Shown piece by piece: positions 10,151 to 19,832 of a DNA stretch of 64,000 nucleotides. Position 1 is the first letter of the stretch, and the number at the start of each line of letters is the position of its first letter. This DNA is from Ignavibacteria bacterium (GTDB taxonomy: Bacteria; Bacteroidota; Ignavibacteria; Tepidaquicellales; OLB5): NCBI GenBank assembly GCA_017303675.1, contig JAFLBX010000001.1:1189970-1253969 (forward strand), given 5' to 3'. The position numbers were made by a program, and so were the translations under genes. Below the pieces are notes generated by a model that saw only the letters and a list, made by a program, of their open reading frames with translations, did not search any database and was not told the origin of the DNA.

Positions 10151-11665
10151 TTATTTTTTAAGCTTCTCAATTACCCATTTTCTGAAATTAAAAGAGTTTA
10201 AAAATCTCTTTTCAGTTTCTTTATCTGCAAGTATTTCCAACTTTTCATTTAAATTTTTGAAGATCACATTAACATCCTCCTTAACGGCAGAATTTAACAT
10301 TCTTAAATTAGATATCAATATTTTTCCGGATTCATTCTTAAAGCCCTTTTTTTTGTAATATCTACTTGTTTTCTTAATCAATGATTCTGCAAGTTCAAAG
10401 TTTTCAAGCTCGTAATGCAGAATTACCGAAACTATGAGCATAGTAAGAAATAATTCCTCAAATTGCTGAGCACTTTTATGATTAATGAATTTTTGCTGCC
10501 ATACAAGTGCATTATTATATTCTTTGAACTCAAAAAATGAAATGATGCAGTAATAATATAAATTTAAAAGATACCTGGGACGAAGGTAATTTGTATGAAG
10601 CTCAATTTCTCTTTCGAAATTAAGGATGGCATTGTGAAATCCATCCCTGTTAAGAACAGTATATTGATATCCAATAAGCATTTGAAAATAATAATACCAA
10701 TTTAATGCTTTTATAGCCGGGCTCATTCTGCTGTTTAAAACCATGTCGAGGGATTTTTTCATTTTAACAAGGTAACTTTCTATTTTAAAATTCTTAGAAA
10801 TGCCGGTTTCTGTACCTAAGGCATAATTAATAAAATCATATAATCTGCTTATATATTTTTCCGGGTAGTTTTTTATTACTTCCGGGTATTGCTCCATTAG
10901 CTGTACTGCCTTTTCTCTGTAATAAAGACTTTTCTCATCATTCAGAAGAAACCTGTATGCTTTTATTTTTATCCTGAACAGTTCAAGCTTGCTTAAGTAA
11001 TCAGCAGCTTTTGATTCATTCTCTACTTCCGGGATTTCCAGAATTTTAAGTATCTTTTCCTGAAAGTCCGGATCATTGCTGTATGACCATTTAGAAGTAA
11101 TTATGTTAAGCTTATTGTTCAGTGTTTTATATAATGAAACATTTCTGAGATTTTCCAATGCTTCATGTTTCTCTTTATTTAATCTCTCAAGTAATTCCAT
11201 TGAGTTTTTTGAATACTCATGTGCAGTAATATATTCTTCTGTTTCAAGTAACTTGTATAAAAGTTCATAATGAAAATTTACCTTTGAAGTTTCTTTGGTT
11301 TTGTTTAACAGTTTCCTTGCAGCGTTGTTTAGATTTTTTTCACTAAGTAAGCGGATCTTTGATAAATTTTGGTTAATAATTGTTTCACTATCTTTATCTG
11401 CATGATATTCATATAAAGCTTGCAGTATTAAATCGAACAAATAGTTTTTTCCTACATGAATCTGGTTTATAAATTTATCGTTTCCAAAGCATTTTTTTAC
11501 ATAATTCTCGTCATACCCGTTTTTGGATTTATTTATTATTTCAAAAAGTTTTACGTATTTATTTCCTGAACCAAGTACGTGACGTTTTGAAAACTTTTTA
11601 AAATATATTTTTTCCCCTTTTGTAAGAGATTTAATCAATTTATATAATGTATCCGCAGGTTTCAT
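10151..11665 (-). CDS. conserved all-helical protein of unknown function (paralogue of the 24.7-26.1 kb gene)
   Basis: 504 residues with no signal peptide or membrane segment. It is rich in Leu, Lys, Glu and Tyr, and predicted by eye to be almost wholly alpha-helical, as in TPR-like arrays. The N-terminal segment (LIKSLTKGEKIYFKKF, then KLFEIINKSK) follows the same pattern as the 483-residue protein at 24696-26147 (LKKLNKAELKEFSEF, then ALFGELKKF). I take them as divergent members of one family found in Ignavibacteria-like genomes. The gene is visibly more AT-rich than its neighbours. I assign no function. Confidence 0.85.
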   Translation of the reverse strand: MKPADTLYKLIKSLTKGEKIYFKKFSKRHVLGSGNKYVKLFEIINKSKNGYDENYVKKCFGNDKFINQIHVGKNYLFDLILQALYEYHADKDSETIINQNLSKIRLLSEKNLNNAARKLLNKTKETSKVNFHYELLYKLLETEEYITAHEYSKNSMELLERLNKEKHEALENLRNVSLYKTLNNKLNIITSKWSYSNDPDFQEKILKILEIPEVENESKAADYLSKLELFRIKIKAYRFLLNDEKSLYYREKAVQLMEQYPEVIKNYPEKYISRLYDFINYALGTETGISKNFKIESYLVKMKKSLDMVLNSRMSPAIKALNWYYYFQMLIGYQYTVLNRDGFHNAILNFEREIELHTNYLRPRYLLNLYYYCIISFFEFKEYNNALVWQQKFINHKSAQQFEELFLTMLIVSVILHYELENFELAESLIKKTSRYYKKKGFKNESGKILISNLRMLNSAVKEDVNVIFKNLNEKLEILADKETEKRFLNSFNFRKWVIEKLKK

Positions 11666-11812
11666 AATTTTAACTTCGAAACATAATTGTTGATATTTCT
11701 GTAACGAATATACTACTACAGAAAAAAATAATAAATGGTAAAATATTAAAATTATCTACAAATATTACAATAATTGTAATAATATATCTCTACATTTAAT
11801 GATTTTTTAATT

Positions 11813-11842
11813 TTTTTTTACAGTACAGGTTTAATAATTTTG
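11813..11842 (+). promoter_or_regulatory. promoter of the SBBP propeller gene
   Basis: TTTT (11813-11816), 18 bp, then TAATTTTG (11835-11842). The predicted start of transcription, near 11849, lies just before a strong ribosome site (AAGGAG) that is 6-7 bp ahead of the ATG at 11863. Confidence 0.5.
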
Positions 11843-11862
11843 CTGTAAAAAAGGAGAGATTT

Positions 11863-13494
11863 ATGAAAAAATTGATTATTCTTTTTTTAGTATTATTCTT
11901 ATCAATTAACTTGAATTTATTTTCCCAGGTTTCTCAACAATGGGCAACAAGATACAATGGAAGTTCTAATGGCAGCGATTATGCCAATGATATTAAAATT
12001 GATCTTGCCGGGAACATTATAGTAACTGGTACAAGTCAAGGAAGTAATGATCTGAATTACATGACTATAAAATATAATTCCGCCGGTGTGCAGCAATGGA
12101 TAAGGACTTACGATGGCTTACAGGGAGAAGATGTAGCCGAAGCAGTTGCAGTAGATTTTTCAGGGAATGTTTTCGTTACCGGAAGATCAAGTGTTTCCGG
12201 GTCCGGTTTCAATTTTTATACTCAAAAAATGAACTCATCAGGAACTGTGCTATGGGGGACTTATTATAACGGACCCGGAAACGGTGATGATAAAGCACAT
12301 GCCATAGTTGTAGATGCACTTGGTAATGTGTATGTTGGCGGAGTAAGTACTGGCAGCGGAACAGGTCCGGATTTTTGCCTGGTTAAATATAATGCCGCCG
12401 GTGTTCAGCAATGGGCTTACAGGTATAACGCACCTGCAAACAGTTGGGATGAATTGGTAGATTTTAAAATTGATGCAGCCGGCAACAATCTGTATTTGAC
12501 GGGTTTTGGAAACTATGGCGCGCCTGATTATTCTGATTATGTGACAATAAAAGTTAATTCTGCCGGTACTCAGCAGTGGATAAAAAGATATAATGGAGGC
12601 GGCTCAGACCAGGCAACTTCTATTACGGTTGATGCATCCGGTAATTCATACGTAACAGGTTGGTTTTCTGATGCCAATTCTTGGGAATCATATTCAACTG
12701 TAAAATATAATTCTGCAGGTACACAGATCTGGTTTGCTCATTACGATGGACCAGGTCAAAGAATAGATATTCCTGCTGATATTGAAACAGATGCTTCGGG
12801 GAATGTGTTCGTTACAGGAAGAAGCCAGGGCGCTAATTTGCTTTATGATTTTGCAACAGTAAAGTATAATTCATCAGGGGCTCAGCAGTGGGCAAACAGG
12901 TGGATAGGTATAGGTTCAAACCAGTATTCTTATGCATCTGCACTGGAGCTTGATGCCGCTGGTAATGTGTATGTTGGCGGTTACAGCGGCGCTTCTGCTA
13001 TTCTGCTAGATTATGCCGTGGTTAGGTACAGCAATGCAGGCGCTCAGCAATGGTGGATAAAATATAACGGTCCCGCAGGAGGCAACGATATTATTTCATC
13101 TATTGTATTAGATGGCTCCGCTAATGTTTATGTTACGGGCAGCAGCGCCGGAAGCGGCACAGGAAATGACATGGCTACTATTAAATATTCTCAAACAGTA
13201 GGTATTCAGCCGGTTTCAAATGAATTACCGGAGAAATTTGAATTATCTCAAAATTATCCAAATCCGTTTAATCCTGCAACAACTATTAACTTTCAGTTAC
13301 CTGAAAGCGGGTTTGTAAAATTAACTGTTTTTGATGCTTTGGGAAATTTAGTTGATATAATAGCAAATGAATATTTTAATGCTGGTTATTACACAGCTGA
13401 GTTTAAAGCAGAAAAACTTTCTTCTGGAGTATATTTTTATAAAATTGAAACAGAAAATTTTCAGAATGTTAAAAAGATGATGCTTATTAAATGA
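11863..13494 (+). CDS. secreted SBBP-repeat beta-propeller protein with T9SS tail
   Basis: 543 residues. The signal peptide (MKKLIILFLVLFLSINLNLFSQ) is followed by about nine repeats of roughly 50 residues with the pattern DAAGNVYVTGxSxGxGxD...TVKYNSAGxQQW. This is the seven-bladed-propeller SBBP repeat. The protein ends with a T9SS sorting tail containing NYPNPFNPATTINFQLP and KKMMLIK. A clear AAGGAG ribosome site supports the ATG. A terminator follows at 13524-13548. It is probably a surface or secreted binding protein; the ligand is unknown. Confidence 0.92.
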   Translation: MKKLIILFLVLFLSINLNLFSQVSQQWATRYNGSSNGSDYANDIKIDLAGNIIVTGTSQGSNDLNYMTIKYNSAGVQQWIRTYDGLQGEDVAEAVAVDFSGNVFVTGRSSVSGSGFNFYTQKMNSSGTVLWGTYYNGPGNGDDKAHAIVVDALGNVYVGGVSTGSGTGPDFCLVKYNAAGVQQWAYRYNAPANSWDELVDFKIDAAGNNLYLTGFGNYGAPDYSDYVTIKVNSAGTQQWIKRYNGGGSDQATSITVDASGNSYVTGWFSDANSWESYSTVKYNSAGTQIWFAHYDGPGQRIDIPADIETDASGNVFVTGRSQGANLLYDFATVKYNSSGAQQWANRWIGIGSNQYSYASALELDAAGNVYVGGYSGASAILLDYAVVRYSNAGAQQWWIKYNGPAGGNDIISSIVLDGSANVYVTGSSAGSGTGNDMATIKYSQTVGIQPVSNELPEKFELSQNYPNPFNPATTINFQLPESGFVKLTVFDALGNLVDIIANEYFNAGYYTAEFKAEKLSSGVYFYKIETENFQNVKKMMLIK

Positions 13495-13523
13495 TAATAA
13501 TCTTTATTTAGGCATGTTCTCCA

Positions 13524-13548
13524 GCCCCGTATTTTACGGGGCTTTTTT
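13524..13548 (+). terminator. Rho-independent terminator after the SBBP gene
   Basis: GCCCCGT (13524-13530), a 5-base loop, ACGGGGC (13536-13542), then six T. It lies 30 bp after the SBBP stop codon and just before an in-frame ATG at 13552, which makes that ATG an unlikely start for the next gene. Confidence 0.85.
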
Positions 13549-13596
13549 ATTATGTTTTTATATTTAGCTAATACTCATAAATTTGGAGCGATGAAT

Positions 13597-14376
13597 ATGT
13601 TCAAGGCTAAATATTTACTTGTTATTTTATTAGGAATGCTTTTTGTGCAGTACGCTAATGCACAGAGATCTAAATCTGTAGCATCTCAGGATAAGATAAA
13701 GACCTATGTAACGGATAAAACCGGTACCCTGACCTCTACTCAGCTAAAATCTCTTGAATCCAAGCTTGCAGCATTTGAGAAAGAAACATCCAACCAGCTT
13801 GTTGTTTGGATGGAACCCTCACTTGACGGTAATTCAGTGGAAGACCGTTCATATGATCTGGCTGAACAAAATGGTATAGGGCAAAAAGATAAAAATAACG
13901 GTGTACTGCTTTATATAGCCAAAAATGACAGGAAGTTAAGGATTGAAGTAGGGTATGGACTCGAAGGTGCCTTAACAGATGCCCTTTCAAGCCAGATAAT
14001 TCGTAAGGAAATAACTCCGCAATTCAAAAAAGGTAACTTTTTTGAAGGCATAAATGCCGGTGTGGATGCGATAATACAGGCTACAAAAGGTGAATATACT
14101 GCTGAAGAAGAATCTTCTGATGAGCCTTTAGGCGGGATCTGCTGCATACCATTTCCGGTAATAGTTTTTTTAGTGATTTTTCTGTTTGTATTTATTATCC
14201 CAATATTCAACAGAATATTTCGCGGAAGCAAAGGTAAAAACAGATCAAGTAACTGGTGGTATACAGGCGGCAGCGGAAGCAGCTGGTCTTCAGGCAGTTC
14301 AAGCGGCTGGAGCGGCGGCGGATTTTCCGGCGGAGGCGGCTCATTCGGCGGCGGCGGTTCCAGCGGGTCATGGTAA
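13597..14376 (+). CDS. TPM-domain membrane protein (YgcG-like)
   Basis: About 259 residues: a signal sequence (MFKAKYLLVILLGMLFVQYANAQ), a TPM domain (DKTGTLTSTQLKSLESKLAAFE, ending near TKGEY), one membrane helix (about 14150-14210), and a Gly/Ser-rich tail ending in GGGGSFGGGGSSGSW. This is the usual architecture of TPM/DUF477 proteins, some of which show acid phosphatase activity. I chose the ATG at 13597 because GGAG (13585-13588) sits 8 bp before it. ATGs at 13591 and 13552 are in frame, but the latter is at the end of a terminator. A second, soluble TPM gene follows, as often seen for these pairs. Confidence 0.9.
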   Translation: MFKAKYLLVILLGMLFVQYANAQRSKSVASQDKIKTYVTDKTGTLTSTQLKSLESKLAAFEKETSNQLVVWMEPSLDGNSVEDRSYDLAEQNGIGQKDKNNGVLLYIAKNDRKLRIEVGYGLEGALTDALSSQIIRKEITPQFKKGNFFEGINAGVDAIIQATKGEYTAEEESSDEPLGGICCIPFPVIVFLVIFLFVFIIPIFNRIFRGSKGKNRSSNWWYTGGSGSSWSSGSSSGWSGGGFSGGGGSFGGGGSSGSW

Positions 14377-14424
14377 ATACAATTATCAATGAACAATTAT
14401 CAATGAGCAATTGAAACTAGAACA

Positions 14425-14456
14425 TTTGCGAGGAACGAAGTGACGAAGCAATCTCA
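14425..14456. repeat. REP-like repeat, copy 1
   Basis: A 32-base element that starts TTTGCGAGGA and ends GACGAAGCAATCTCA. It is matched at 30 of 32 positions by a copy at 63025-63056 in the same orientation. The element has TTGC and GCAA at its ends. It sits between the two TPM genes, next to short direct repeats of CAATTATCAATGA at 14381-14411. Confidence 0.85.
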
Positions 14457-14479
14457 TAAAATTAATACTTTTCAAAAGC

Positions 14480-14947
14480 ATGAGTAATAAGCAGTGGATA
14501 AATAACTATTTTTCTGAAGAAGAACTCAAGGATATCCAGTCAGCGGCTGATGCTGTTGAAAGGAATACCGTGGGCGAAATTGTACTGAGCTTCAGAAATA
14601 AAAAAACACTGATTGAAAAACTTTATTCAAACCATGAGCTTGCACTGAAGGATTTTGAAAGGCTGGAAGTTTACAAAACCCGGGAACGGACCGGTGTATT
14701 GATATTTTTGATATTTGAAGAACATTACTTTGATATTATTGCCGATGAAGGAATCTTTGCCAAGATACCTGATGATACATGGAATGAAATGGAAGAAAGG
14801 CTTAAAGAAGAGTTCCGGAACAAAAATTATTCAACCGGTGTACTGGCATTGATCAAAGAAATGGGAACAGTACTTTCCCGTGAATTCCCAACAAGAGCCG
14901 GAGCGGATAACGATGATGAGTTACATAATGAAATTGTAATAAATTGA
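14480..14947 (+). CDS. soluble TPM-domain protein
   Basis: 155 residues, no signal peptide, consisting of one TPM domain: FSEEELKDIQSAADAVERNT, GEIVLSFR, TGVLIFLIFEEHYFDIIADEG, and FRNKNYSTGVLALIKEM. The family often occurs as a second, shorter TPM protein beside a membrane TPM protein, as here (103 bp after it). Its molecular role is not established. Confidence 0.88.
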   Translation: MSNKQWINNYFSEEELKDIQSAADAVERNTVGEIVLSFRNKKTLIEKLYSNHELALKDFERLEVYKTRERTGVLIFLIFEEHYFDIIADEGIFAKIPDDTWNEMEERLKEEFRNKNYSTGVLALIKEMGTVLSREFPTRAGADNDDELHNEIVIN

Positions 14948-15001
14948 TCTAAGTATAAAGGAAAGCACATACAGGAATATCTGAGATGCAAAACAAAAAT
15001 T

Positions 15002-16402
15002 TTATTCTTCGCGCTCCTTGTTCTTAGCCTTAAATACAAGTGTCAGCGGAACGCCTGTAAATCCAAACTCATCCCTTATTTTATGCTCCAAAAATCTTTT
15101 GTAATTCACTTCAATTTCACCCGGCAGATTGCAGAAAAATCCAATAATAGGGGGTGAGTGTTTTAGCTGGGTAATGTAGTTTATCTTCAGCTCTTTATGT
15201 GATTTTGAACGGGGAGGTGTTTGTTTAATATACGGCAGAAGCTTATCATTCAGCACGCTGGTTTTGATCTCGCGGGCTCTTTCATTATATACTTCAAGCG
15301 CTGATTCAATAATCTTAGATACCCTTTGTTTTGTTAATGCTGAAGTGAATATAAATGGCAGGTAGTCAAAAGTTGTAAGGTGTTCCTTTACTTTTTCTTC
15401 AAAGATCTTTGCTGTTTGCGTATCTTTTTCGATAAGGTCCCATTTATTGATGACTATTAATATGCCCTTTTTCAGCTCGCCTGCCTTTATGATTATTTCC
15501 ACATCCTCTTTGCTGAGCTTAAAAATAGCCATTGAAGGATCTGCATACTTTGAAAGCTTGCTGATAATAGTTGTAGCGTCAATTACAATTATAGCAACAT
15601 CACACCGTTCTATGCTTCTGTGTGTTCTTAATGCGGAAAAATACTCAAGGCTTTCAGCGCGTTTTATTCTCGATTTTTTTCTGAGACCAGCTGTATCAAT
15701 AAGCGTGATATCCTGGCCGTGATACTTAATGATCGTATCAACGGAATCACGGGTAGTTCCCGGTATATCTGTAACAATATTGCGGTTTGATTGCGTCAAT
15801 GCGTTTGAAAGTGAAGATTTTCCTACGTTAGGCCTTCCTATAATAGAAAATTTAATAGTATTGCTTTCATCTTCATTGCTATCAGCGGAAATATCTTCGG
15901 TTATCAGGTCAAGCAGGTCTCCGGTTCTGCGTCCTACAATTGCTGATACTTCCATGGGTTCACCCAAACCCAGTCTGTAAAAATCGGTTTTACTGCTTTC
16001 ATCCTTTGCGCTATCAACCTTGTTGATAACCAGTATAACTTTTTTATGGCTGTTCTCTTCACTGTTAACTTCGCGCCTTAGCAGCTTTGCTATTTCAAGA
16101 TCAAGCGGGGATATTCCTGATTTTGCATCAACAACAAATAAAATTATATCGGCTTCATCAATTGATATCTTTACCTGCTCTCTTATTGCTGCTTCAAACT
16201 TATCTTTGCTGCCCGGTACATAGCCTCCTGTATCTATCAGGAAGAATTTTTTACCGTTCCATTCAACCTCGCCGTAATTCCTGTCCCTTGTCACGCCGGG
16301 CATATCATGCACAATAGCATTTTTTTTGCCGGTAAGCCTGTTGAATAATGATGACTTGCCTACATTCGGTCTTCCGATAATAGCTGTTATCTTTTGTGCC
16401 AT
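15002..16402 (-). CDS. der: ribosome-assembly GTPase Der (EngA)
   Basis: 466 residues with two tandem GTPase domains, the unique arrangement of Der, which helps 50S ribosome maturation. Two G1 motifs GRPNVGKSS occur near residues 8 and 188. G3 motifs are DTGGY and DTAGL; G4 motifs are NKVD and NKWD. The C-terminal KH-like domain begins near residue 385. It ends a long minus-strand run starting upstream with glyA or earlier; the gap to the polyprenyl synthase gene is 18 bp. Confidence 0.96.
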   Translation of the reverse strand: MAQKITAIIGRPNVGKSSLFNRLTGKKNAIVHDMPGVTRDRNYGEVEWNGKKFFLIDTGGYVPGSKDKFEAAIREQVKISIDEADIILFVVDAKSGISPLDLEIAKLLRREVNSEENSHKKVILVINKVDSAKDESSKTDFYRLGLGEPMEVSAIVGRRTGDLLDLITEDISADSNEDESNTIKFSIIGRPNVGKSSLSNALTQSNRNIVTDIPGTTRDSVDTIIKYHGQDITLIDTAGLRKKSRIKRAESLEYFSALRTHRSIERCDVAIIVIDATTIISKLSKYADPSMAIFKLSKEDVEIIIKAGELKKGILIVINKWDLIEKDTQTAKIFEEKVKEHLTTFDYLPFIFTSALTKQRVSKIIESALEVYNERAREIKTSVLNDKLLPYIKQTPPRSKSHKELKINYITQLKHSPPIIGFFCNLPGEIEVNYKRFLEHKIRDEFGFTGVPLTLVFKAKNKEREE

Positions 16403-16420
16403 TTTATTTTTTTAATACCC

Positions 16421-17398
16421 CTAATTAACTCTTTCGCTGATAAAATCAACGAATTTTATCATGGTGTCTTTTGTTTCTGAAGGTTTAAATGACTGCAGGT
16501 TATTTTTAGCTGTTGCGCAGTATTCAGTGGTTTTTTCGATGGTATATTCAATTCCGTTGTGTTCTTTGATAAAATCCATAACAATACTTCTGCTTTTGCT
16601 GTAAGAACCGTTCTTTACCAGGCTTACAATTTCTTTAGCTTCTTTTTTGGTACTGTTATTAAGCGAGTGAATAAGCGGAAGCGTGAATTTCTTTTCTTTC
16701 AGGTCGCTGCCGGAAGATTTACCCATAATTTTTTTCTTACCTATATAATCAAGCAGGTCATCACGCAGCTGGAATGCTATACCCAGGTTTTCGCCGAATT
16801 CACTCATAAGGCTGATCTCATTTTTATCCTTTGAAGTGCTGGCTGCTCCAAGTTCGCAGCATGCATTTATTAAAGAAGCTGTCTTATCTGATATTATCCT
16901 GAAATAGGTTTCTTCGTTAACATCAAATTTCCGGTTCTTTTGTATCTGCAGAAGCTCGCCTTCGCTCATACGCTTAACTGCGCGTGAAGTAATTTTAAGG
17001 AAACCGCATTCATCATTTTCCAGCGCAAGCAGCAGGCCGCGTGAAAGCATGAAATCTCCCATTAATACGGCTATTTTGTTCTTCCAAACGGCATTAATGG
17101 AAGCTAAACCGCGCCTGGTTTTGGCATCATCAACTACATCATCATGTATCAATGTTGCTGTATGCAGCATCTCTACAAGCGTTGCCGCTGTGAAAGTCCT
17201 TGGCGAAACATCACCGCAAAGCTTTGCCGAAAGCATTACAAGTATTGGCCGGATCTTTTTCCCTTTTTGCCTGAGGATATATTTGCTGATAAGATCAACC
17301 AGCGCTACCTTCGAGCGGATTGCTTCCCTGAAGTGAACCCTGAATTCATCAAGCTCACTTTCTACAGGCTGTGATATTTTTTTAAGATCAAGATCCAT
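16421..17398 (-). CDS. trans-polyprenyl diphosphate synthase (IspB-like)
   Basis: Elongates isopentenyl diphosphate units to a long trans-prenyl diphosphate, most likely for the quinone side chain. The 325 residues have the first aspartate-rich motif LIHDDVVDDAKTRRG (DDxxD at residues 86-90), the second motif QLRDDLLDY, and KGKKIRP for substrate binding. Small residues rather than Phe/Tyr before the first motif (MLHTATLIHDD) fit a long-chain product, but the exact length cannot be read safely. The gene is 15 bp after tatC on the same strand. Confidence 0.93.
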   Translation of the reverse strand: MDLDLKKISQPVESELDEFRVHFREAIRSKVALVDLISKYILRQKGKKIRPILVMLSAKLCGDVSPRTFTAATLVEMLHTATLIHDDVVDDAKTRRGLASINAVWKNKIAVLMGDFMLSRGLLLALENDECGFLKITSRAVKRMSEGELLQIQKNRKFDVNEETYFRIISDKTASLINACCELGAASTSKDKNEISLMSEFGENLGIAFQLRDDLLDYIGKKKIMGKSSGSDLKEKKFTLPLIHSLNNSTKKEAKEIVSLVKNGSYSKSRSIVMDFIKEHNGIEYTIEKTTEYCATAKNNLQSFKPSETKDTMIKFVDFISERVN

Positions 17399-17413
17399 TA
17401 TAAATTTTTATCG

Positions 17414-18187
17414 TTATTCAGATTGTTTTGGCTGTGAAAGCTTCGAAATAATAATACTTATTTCATAAAGTATAACAAGCGGAATGCCCAGCAGCAGCTG
17501 GCTGGTAATATCCGGGCTTGGAGTTAAGATACCCGCTAAGATCAGTATTATTATAATTGCATGTTTCCTGTAACGCCTCATGAATTTAGGCGTTAAAATT
17601 CCTATCTTAGAAAGAAAGAATGATACCATCGGAAGCTCAAATACAATTCCCGCCGCGAGCATGACCGATATCACGAAGCTGAAATATTCATCAACCGCAA
17701 TATTATTGGTAATTGCCTGCGTACCGAATTCAGCAAAGAATTTTAACGCTGTAGGCAGCATTACGAAGTATGCAAATGAAATACCGCCAAGGAAACAAAT
17801 TGATGAAAATATTACTATCGAAGAAATATATCTTCTTTCACCCGGAAGCAGACCGGGTTCTATGAATTTCCATAGCTGGTAAAAAAGGTTCGGGATACTA
17901 AGTATCACTCCGCATACAAGTATCACCTCAAAATAAAGAACAAGCTGCCCGTATGGCTTTAAATTTATTAGTTCAAGCGGGGGAGTAGTTTTTTTTGCAG
18001 GGGCCAGCAGAAAATCATTCATTATATAATCTATAAATACTGCAGCAAGTATTCCGCCTATTGCTACTCCTATTACTGCTTTTATCAGTCTCCATCTGAG
18101 CTCTTCCAGATGTTCCCAAAATCCCATTTCACCCGGCTGGTTTTCACCCTTTTGGTTCTCATCCGGTAATACATCACTTTCTGCCAT
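17414..18187 (-). CDS. tatC: twin-arginine translocase subunit TatC
   Basis: Core receptor of the Tat system, which exports folded proteins across the inner membrane. 257 residues with six predicted membrane helices. The family signature EHLEELR (residues 25-31) is just before the first helix, and the periplasmic loop WKFIEPGLLPGERRY is typical. No tatA/B lies next to it, so TatA must be elsewhere. It sits in the run glyA, small ORF, tatC, polyprenyl synthase, der, with gaps of 4-18 bp. Confidence 0.95.
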   Translation of the reverse strand: MAESDVLPDENQKGENQPGEMGFWEHLEELRWRLIKAVIGVAIGGILAAVFIDYIMNDFLLAPAKKTTPPLELINLKPYGQLVLYFEVILVCGVILSIPNLFYQLWKFIEPGLLPGERRYISSIVIFSSICFLGGISFAYFVMLPTALKFFAEFGTQAITNNIAVDEYFSFVISVMLAAGIVFELPMVSFFLSKIGILTPKFMRRYRKHAIIIILILAGILTPSPDITSQLLLGIPLVILYEISIIISKLSQPKQSE

Positions 18188-18191
18188 TGAG

Positions 18192-18455
18192 TTACCTGCT
18201 GCCTGCTATTAATTCCCTTTCAAATCTTTCTTTTTCTATCTGCATCAGTATCTGTTTATACTTTTCTTCATATGATGCATCCTGTTTTTCTGAAAATGAA
18301 ACTTCCTCAAGCGGTCTTGTTGAAGTAACTTTTTGAGTAATAAATTCAGTGTTTGTAACTATCCTGTCAGAATTATTAACCAAAGCCTCCTGAACTGTGT
18401 TCACAGTCCCGGTTTTTGGTTCCTTAACAGGTATATCAATATAAGAAAGTATCAT
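18192..18455 (-). CDS. small conserved-looking protein in the glyA-tatC operon, unknown
   Basis: 87 residues. No membrane helix, so not TatA. The N-terminal half is polar and Thr/Val-rich; the C-terminal third (about residues 58-85) is a charged helix with likely coiled-coil character (YEEKYKQILMQIEKERFEREL). It is 4 bp upstream of tatC and 17 bp downstream of glyA, so almost surely co-transcribed. I do not recognise a family. Confidence 0.65.
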   Translation of the reverse strand: MILSYIDIPVKEPKTGTVNTVQEALVNNSDRIVTNTEFITQKVTSTRPLEEVSFSEKQDASYEEKYKQILMQIEKERFERELIAGSR

Positions 18456-18472
18456 TTTTTACATTGTGAAGT

Positions 18473-19774
18473 TTACCAGGTGAAAAGTTCCGGGTACAGC
18501 GGGAACTCAGAAGTTATATCATCAATTTTTTTGGCAACGTTCTTTTTAATATCATCGCTCTCCGGATTGGTTATAACATCATTAATAATATCAGCAACTG
18601 TTTCCATTTCCTTTTCTTTCATTCCGCGTGTTGTTAATGCCGGTGTGCCTAGCCTTATACCGCTGGTGATCAAAGGACTCTTATCATCAAAAGGAACTGC
18701 ATTTTTATTACAGGTGATGCCTACTGAATCCAGAAGCTCCTGTGCCTGCTTGCCTGTTATATTCTTGTTGCGCAGATCTATAAGCATTAAATGATTATCA
18801 GTTCCGCCGGATATTATTTTGAACCCGTAGGAAGTAAGCTTGTTTGCAAGAGCCTGCGCATTTATAATTACCTGCTCAGCGTATTTTTTGAAATCACCCT
18901 GAAGCGCTTCTTTGAATGCCACAGCTTTTGCGGCAATAACGTGCATTAACGGTCCGCCCTGTATGCCCGGAATTACCATTGAATCCAGAAGCTCGCTCAT
19001 CATCTTGGTTCTGCCTGATTTTGGCGCGGTTAAGCCGAACGGATTTTCAAAATCAGTACCCATAAGTATCATACCGCCCCTGGGACCGCGAAGTGTTTTA
19101 TGTGTTGTGGTTGTAACAACATGACAGTGCGGTACAGGGTCATTCAATAAACCTTTTGCGATCAATCCTGCCGGGTGCGCTATATCAGCCAGTAAAAATG
19201 CGTTTACTTTATCAGCAATTTCACGGAATTTTTTATAGTCGATATTTCTTGAATATGCGCTTGCGCCTACAGTTATCATTTTGGGTTTCTGCTCTAAAAC
19301 CACTTTTTCTATCATGTCATAATCCAGCATTTCTGTATCGGGATTTATGCCGTACTGTGTGAAGTTGTAAAGCTTACCTGAAAAATTCACCGGTGAGCCG
19401 TGTGTTAAATGCCCGCCGTGAGAAAGATCCATACCCATTACCTTATCGCCGGGTTTAACAAGTACAAAGTAAACAGCCATATTTGCCTGTGAGCCAGAAT
19501 GCGGCTGAACATTGGCATATTCTGCGCCAAATAGCTCTTTAGCGCGGTCTCTTGCAACGTTTTCTGCGATATCAACATATTCACATCCGCCGTAATATCT
19601 TTTACCCGGGTAGCCTTCGGCGTATTTGTTTGTCATAACAGATCCCATAGCCTGCATAACCGGGATACTGGTAAAATTTTCTGAAGCTATTAATTCAAGT
19701 TTGTTATTTTGTCTTTCAAGCTCATGCCTTATTGCACTGTAGATTTGCGGATCGAAATCCTGTAAGTGAGTCAT
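18473..19774 (-). CDS. glyA: serine hydroxymethyltransferase
   Basis: PLP enzyme that interconverts serine and glycine and feeds one-carbon units to tetrahydrofolate. 433 residues. The lysine that binds PLP is in [16 protein letters not shown], preceded by the conserved [13 protein letters not shown]. The N-terminal LIASENFTS and [14 protein letters not shown] are diagnostic. The one-carbon pool links it to ftcD at 38.6 kb. It is preceded by only 58 bp of AT-rich spacer after the outer-membrane protein gene, in which I see no good promoter. Confidence 0.97.
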   Translation of the reverse strand: MTHLQDFDPQIYSAIRHELERQNNKLELIASENFTSIPVMQAMGSVMTNKYAEGYPGKRYYGGCEYVDIAENVARDRAKELFGAEYANVQPHSGSQANMAVYFVLVKPGDKVMGMDLSHGGHLTHGSPVNFSGKLYNFTQYGINPDTEMLDYDMIEKVVLEQKPKMITVGASAYSRNIDYKKFREIADKVNAFLLADIAHPAGLIAKGLLNDPVPHCHVVTTTTHKTLRGPRGGMILMGTDFENPFGLTAPKSGRTKMMSELLDSMVIPGIQGGPLMHVIAAKAVAFKEALQGDFKKYAEQVIINAQALANKLTSYGFKIISGGTDNHLMLIDLRNKNITGKQAQELLDSVGITCNKNAVPFDDKSPLITSGIRLGTPALTTRGMKEKEMETVADIINDVITNPESDDIKKNVAKKIDDITSEFPLYPELFTW

Positions 19775-19832
19775 AATAATTTATTTTATTAATGATGCTG
19801 AAATTTTTTAAATTAGTTTATATAAATATTCA

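Noticed and set aside
13552-13596. ATG at 13552 as start of the TPM protein
   Set aside because: It lies directly at the end of a strong terminator and would add 15 residues before the signal peptide.
13911-14396. 161-residue proline-rich reading frame on the minus strand
   Set aside because: It is the antisense of the Gly/Ser-rich tail and TPM domain of the real gene; its Pro runs mirror GGC codons.
18192-18455. TatA/TatB component next to tatC
   Set aside because: There is no N-terminal membrane helix or Tat-type amphipathic helix.
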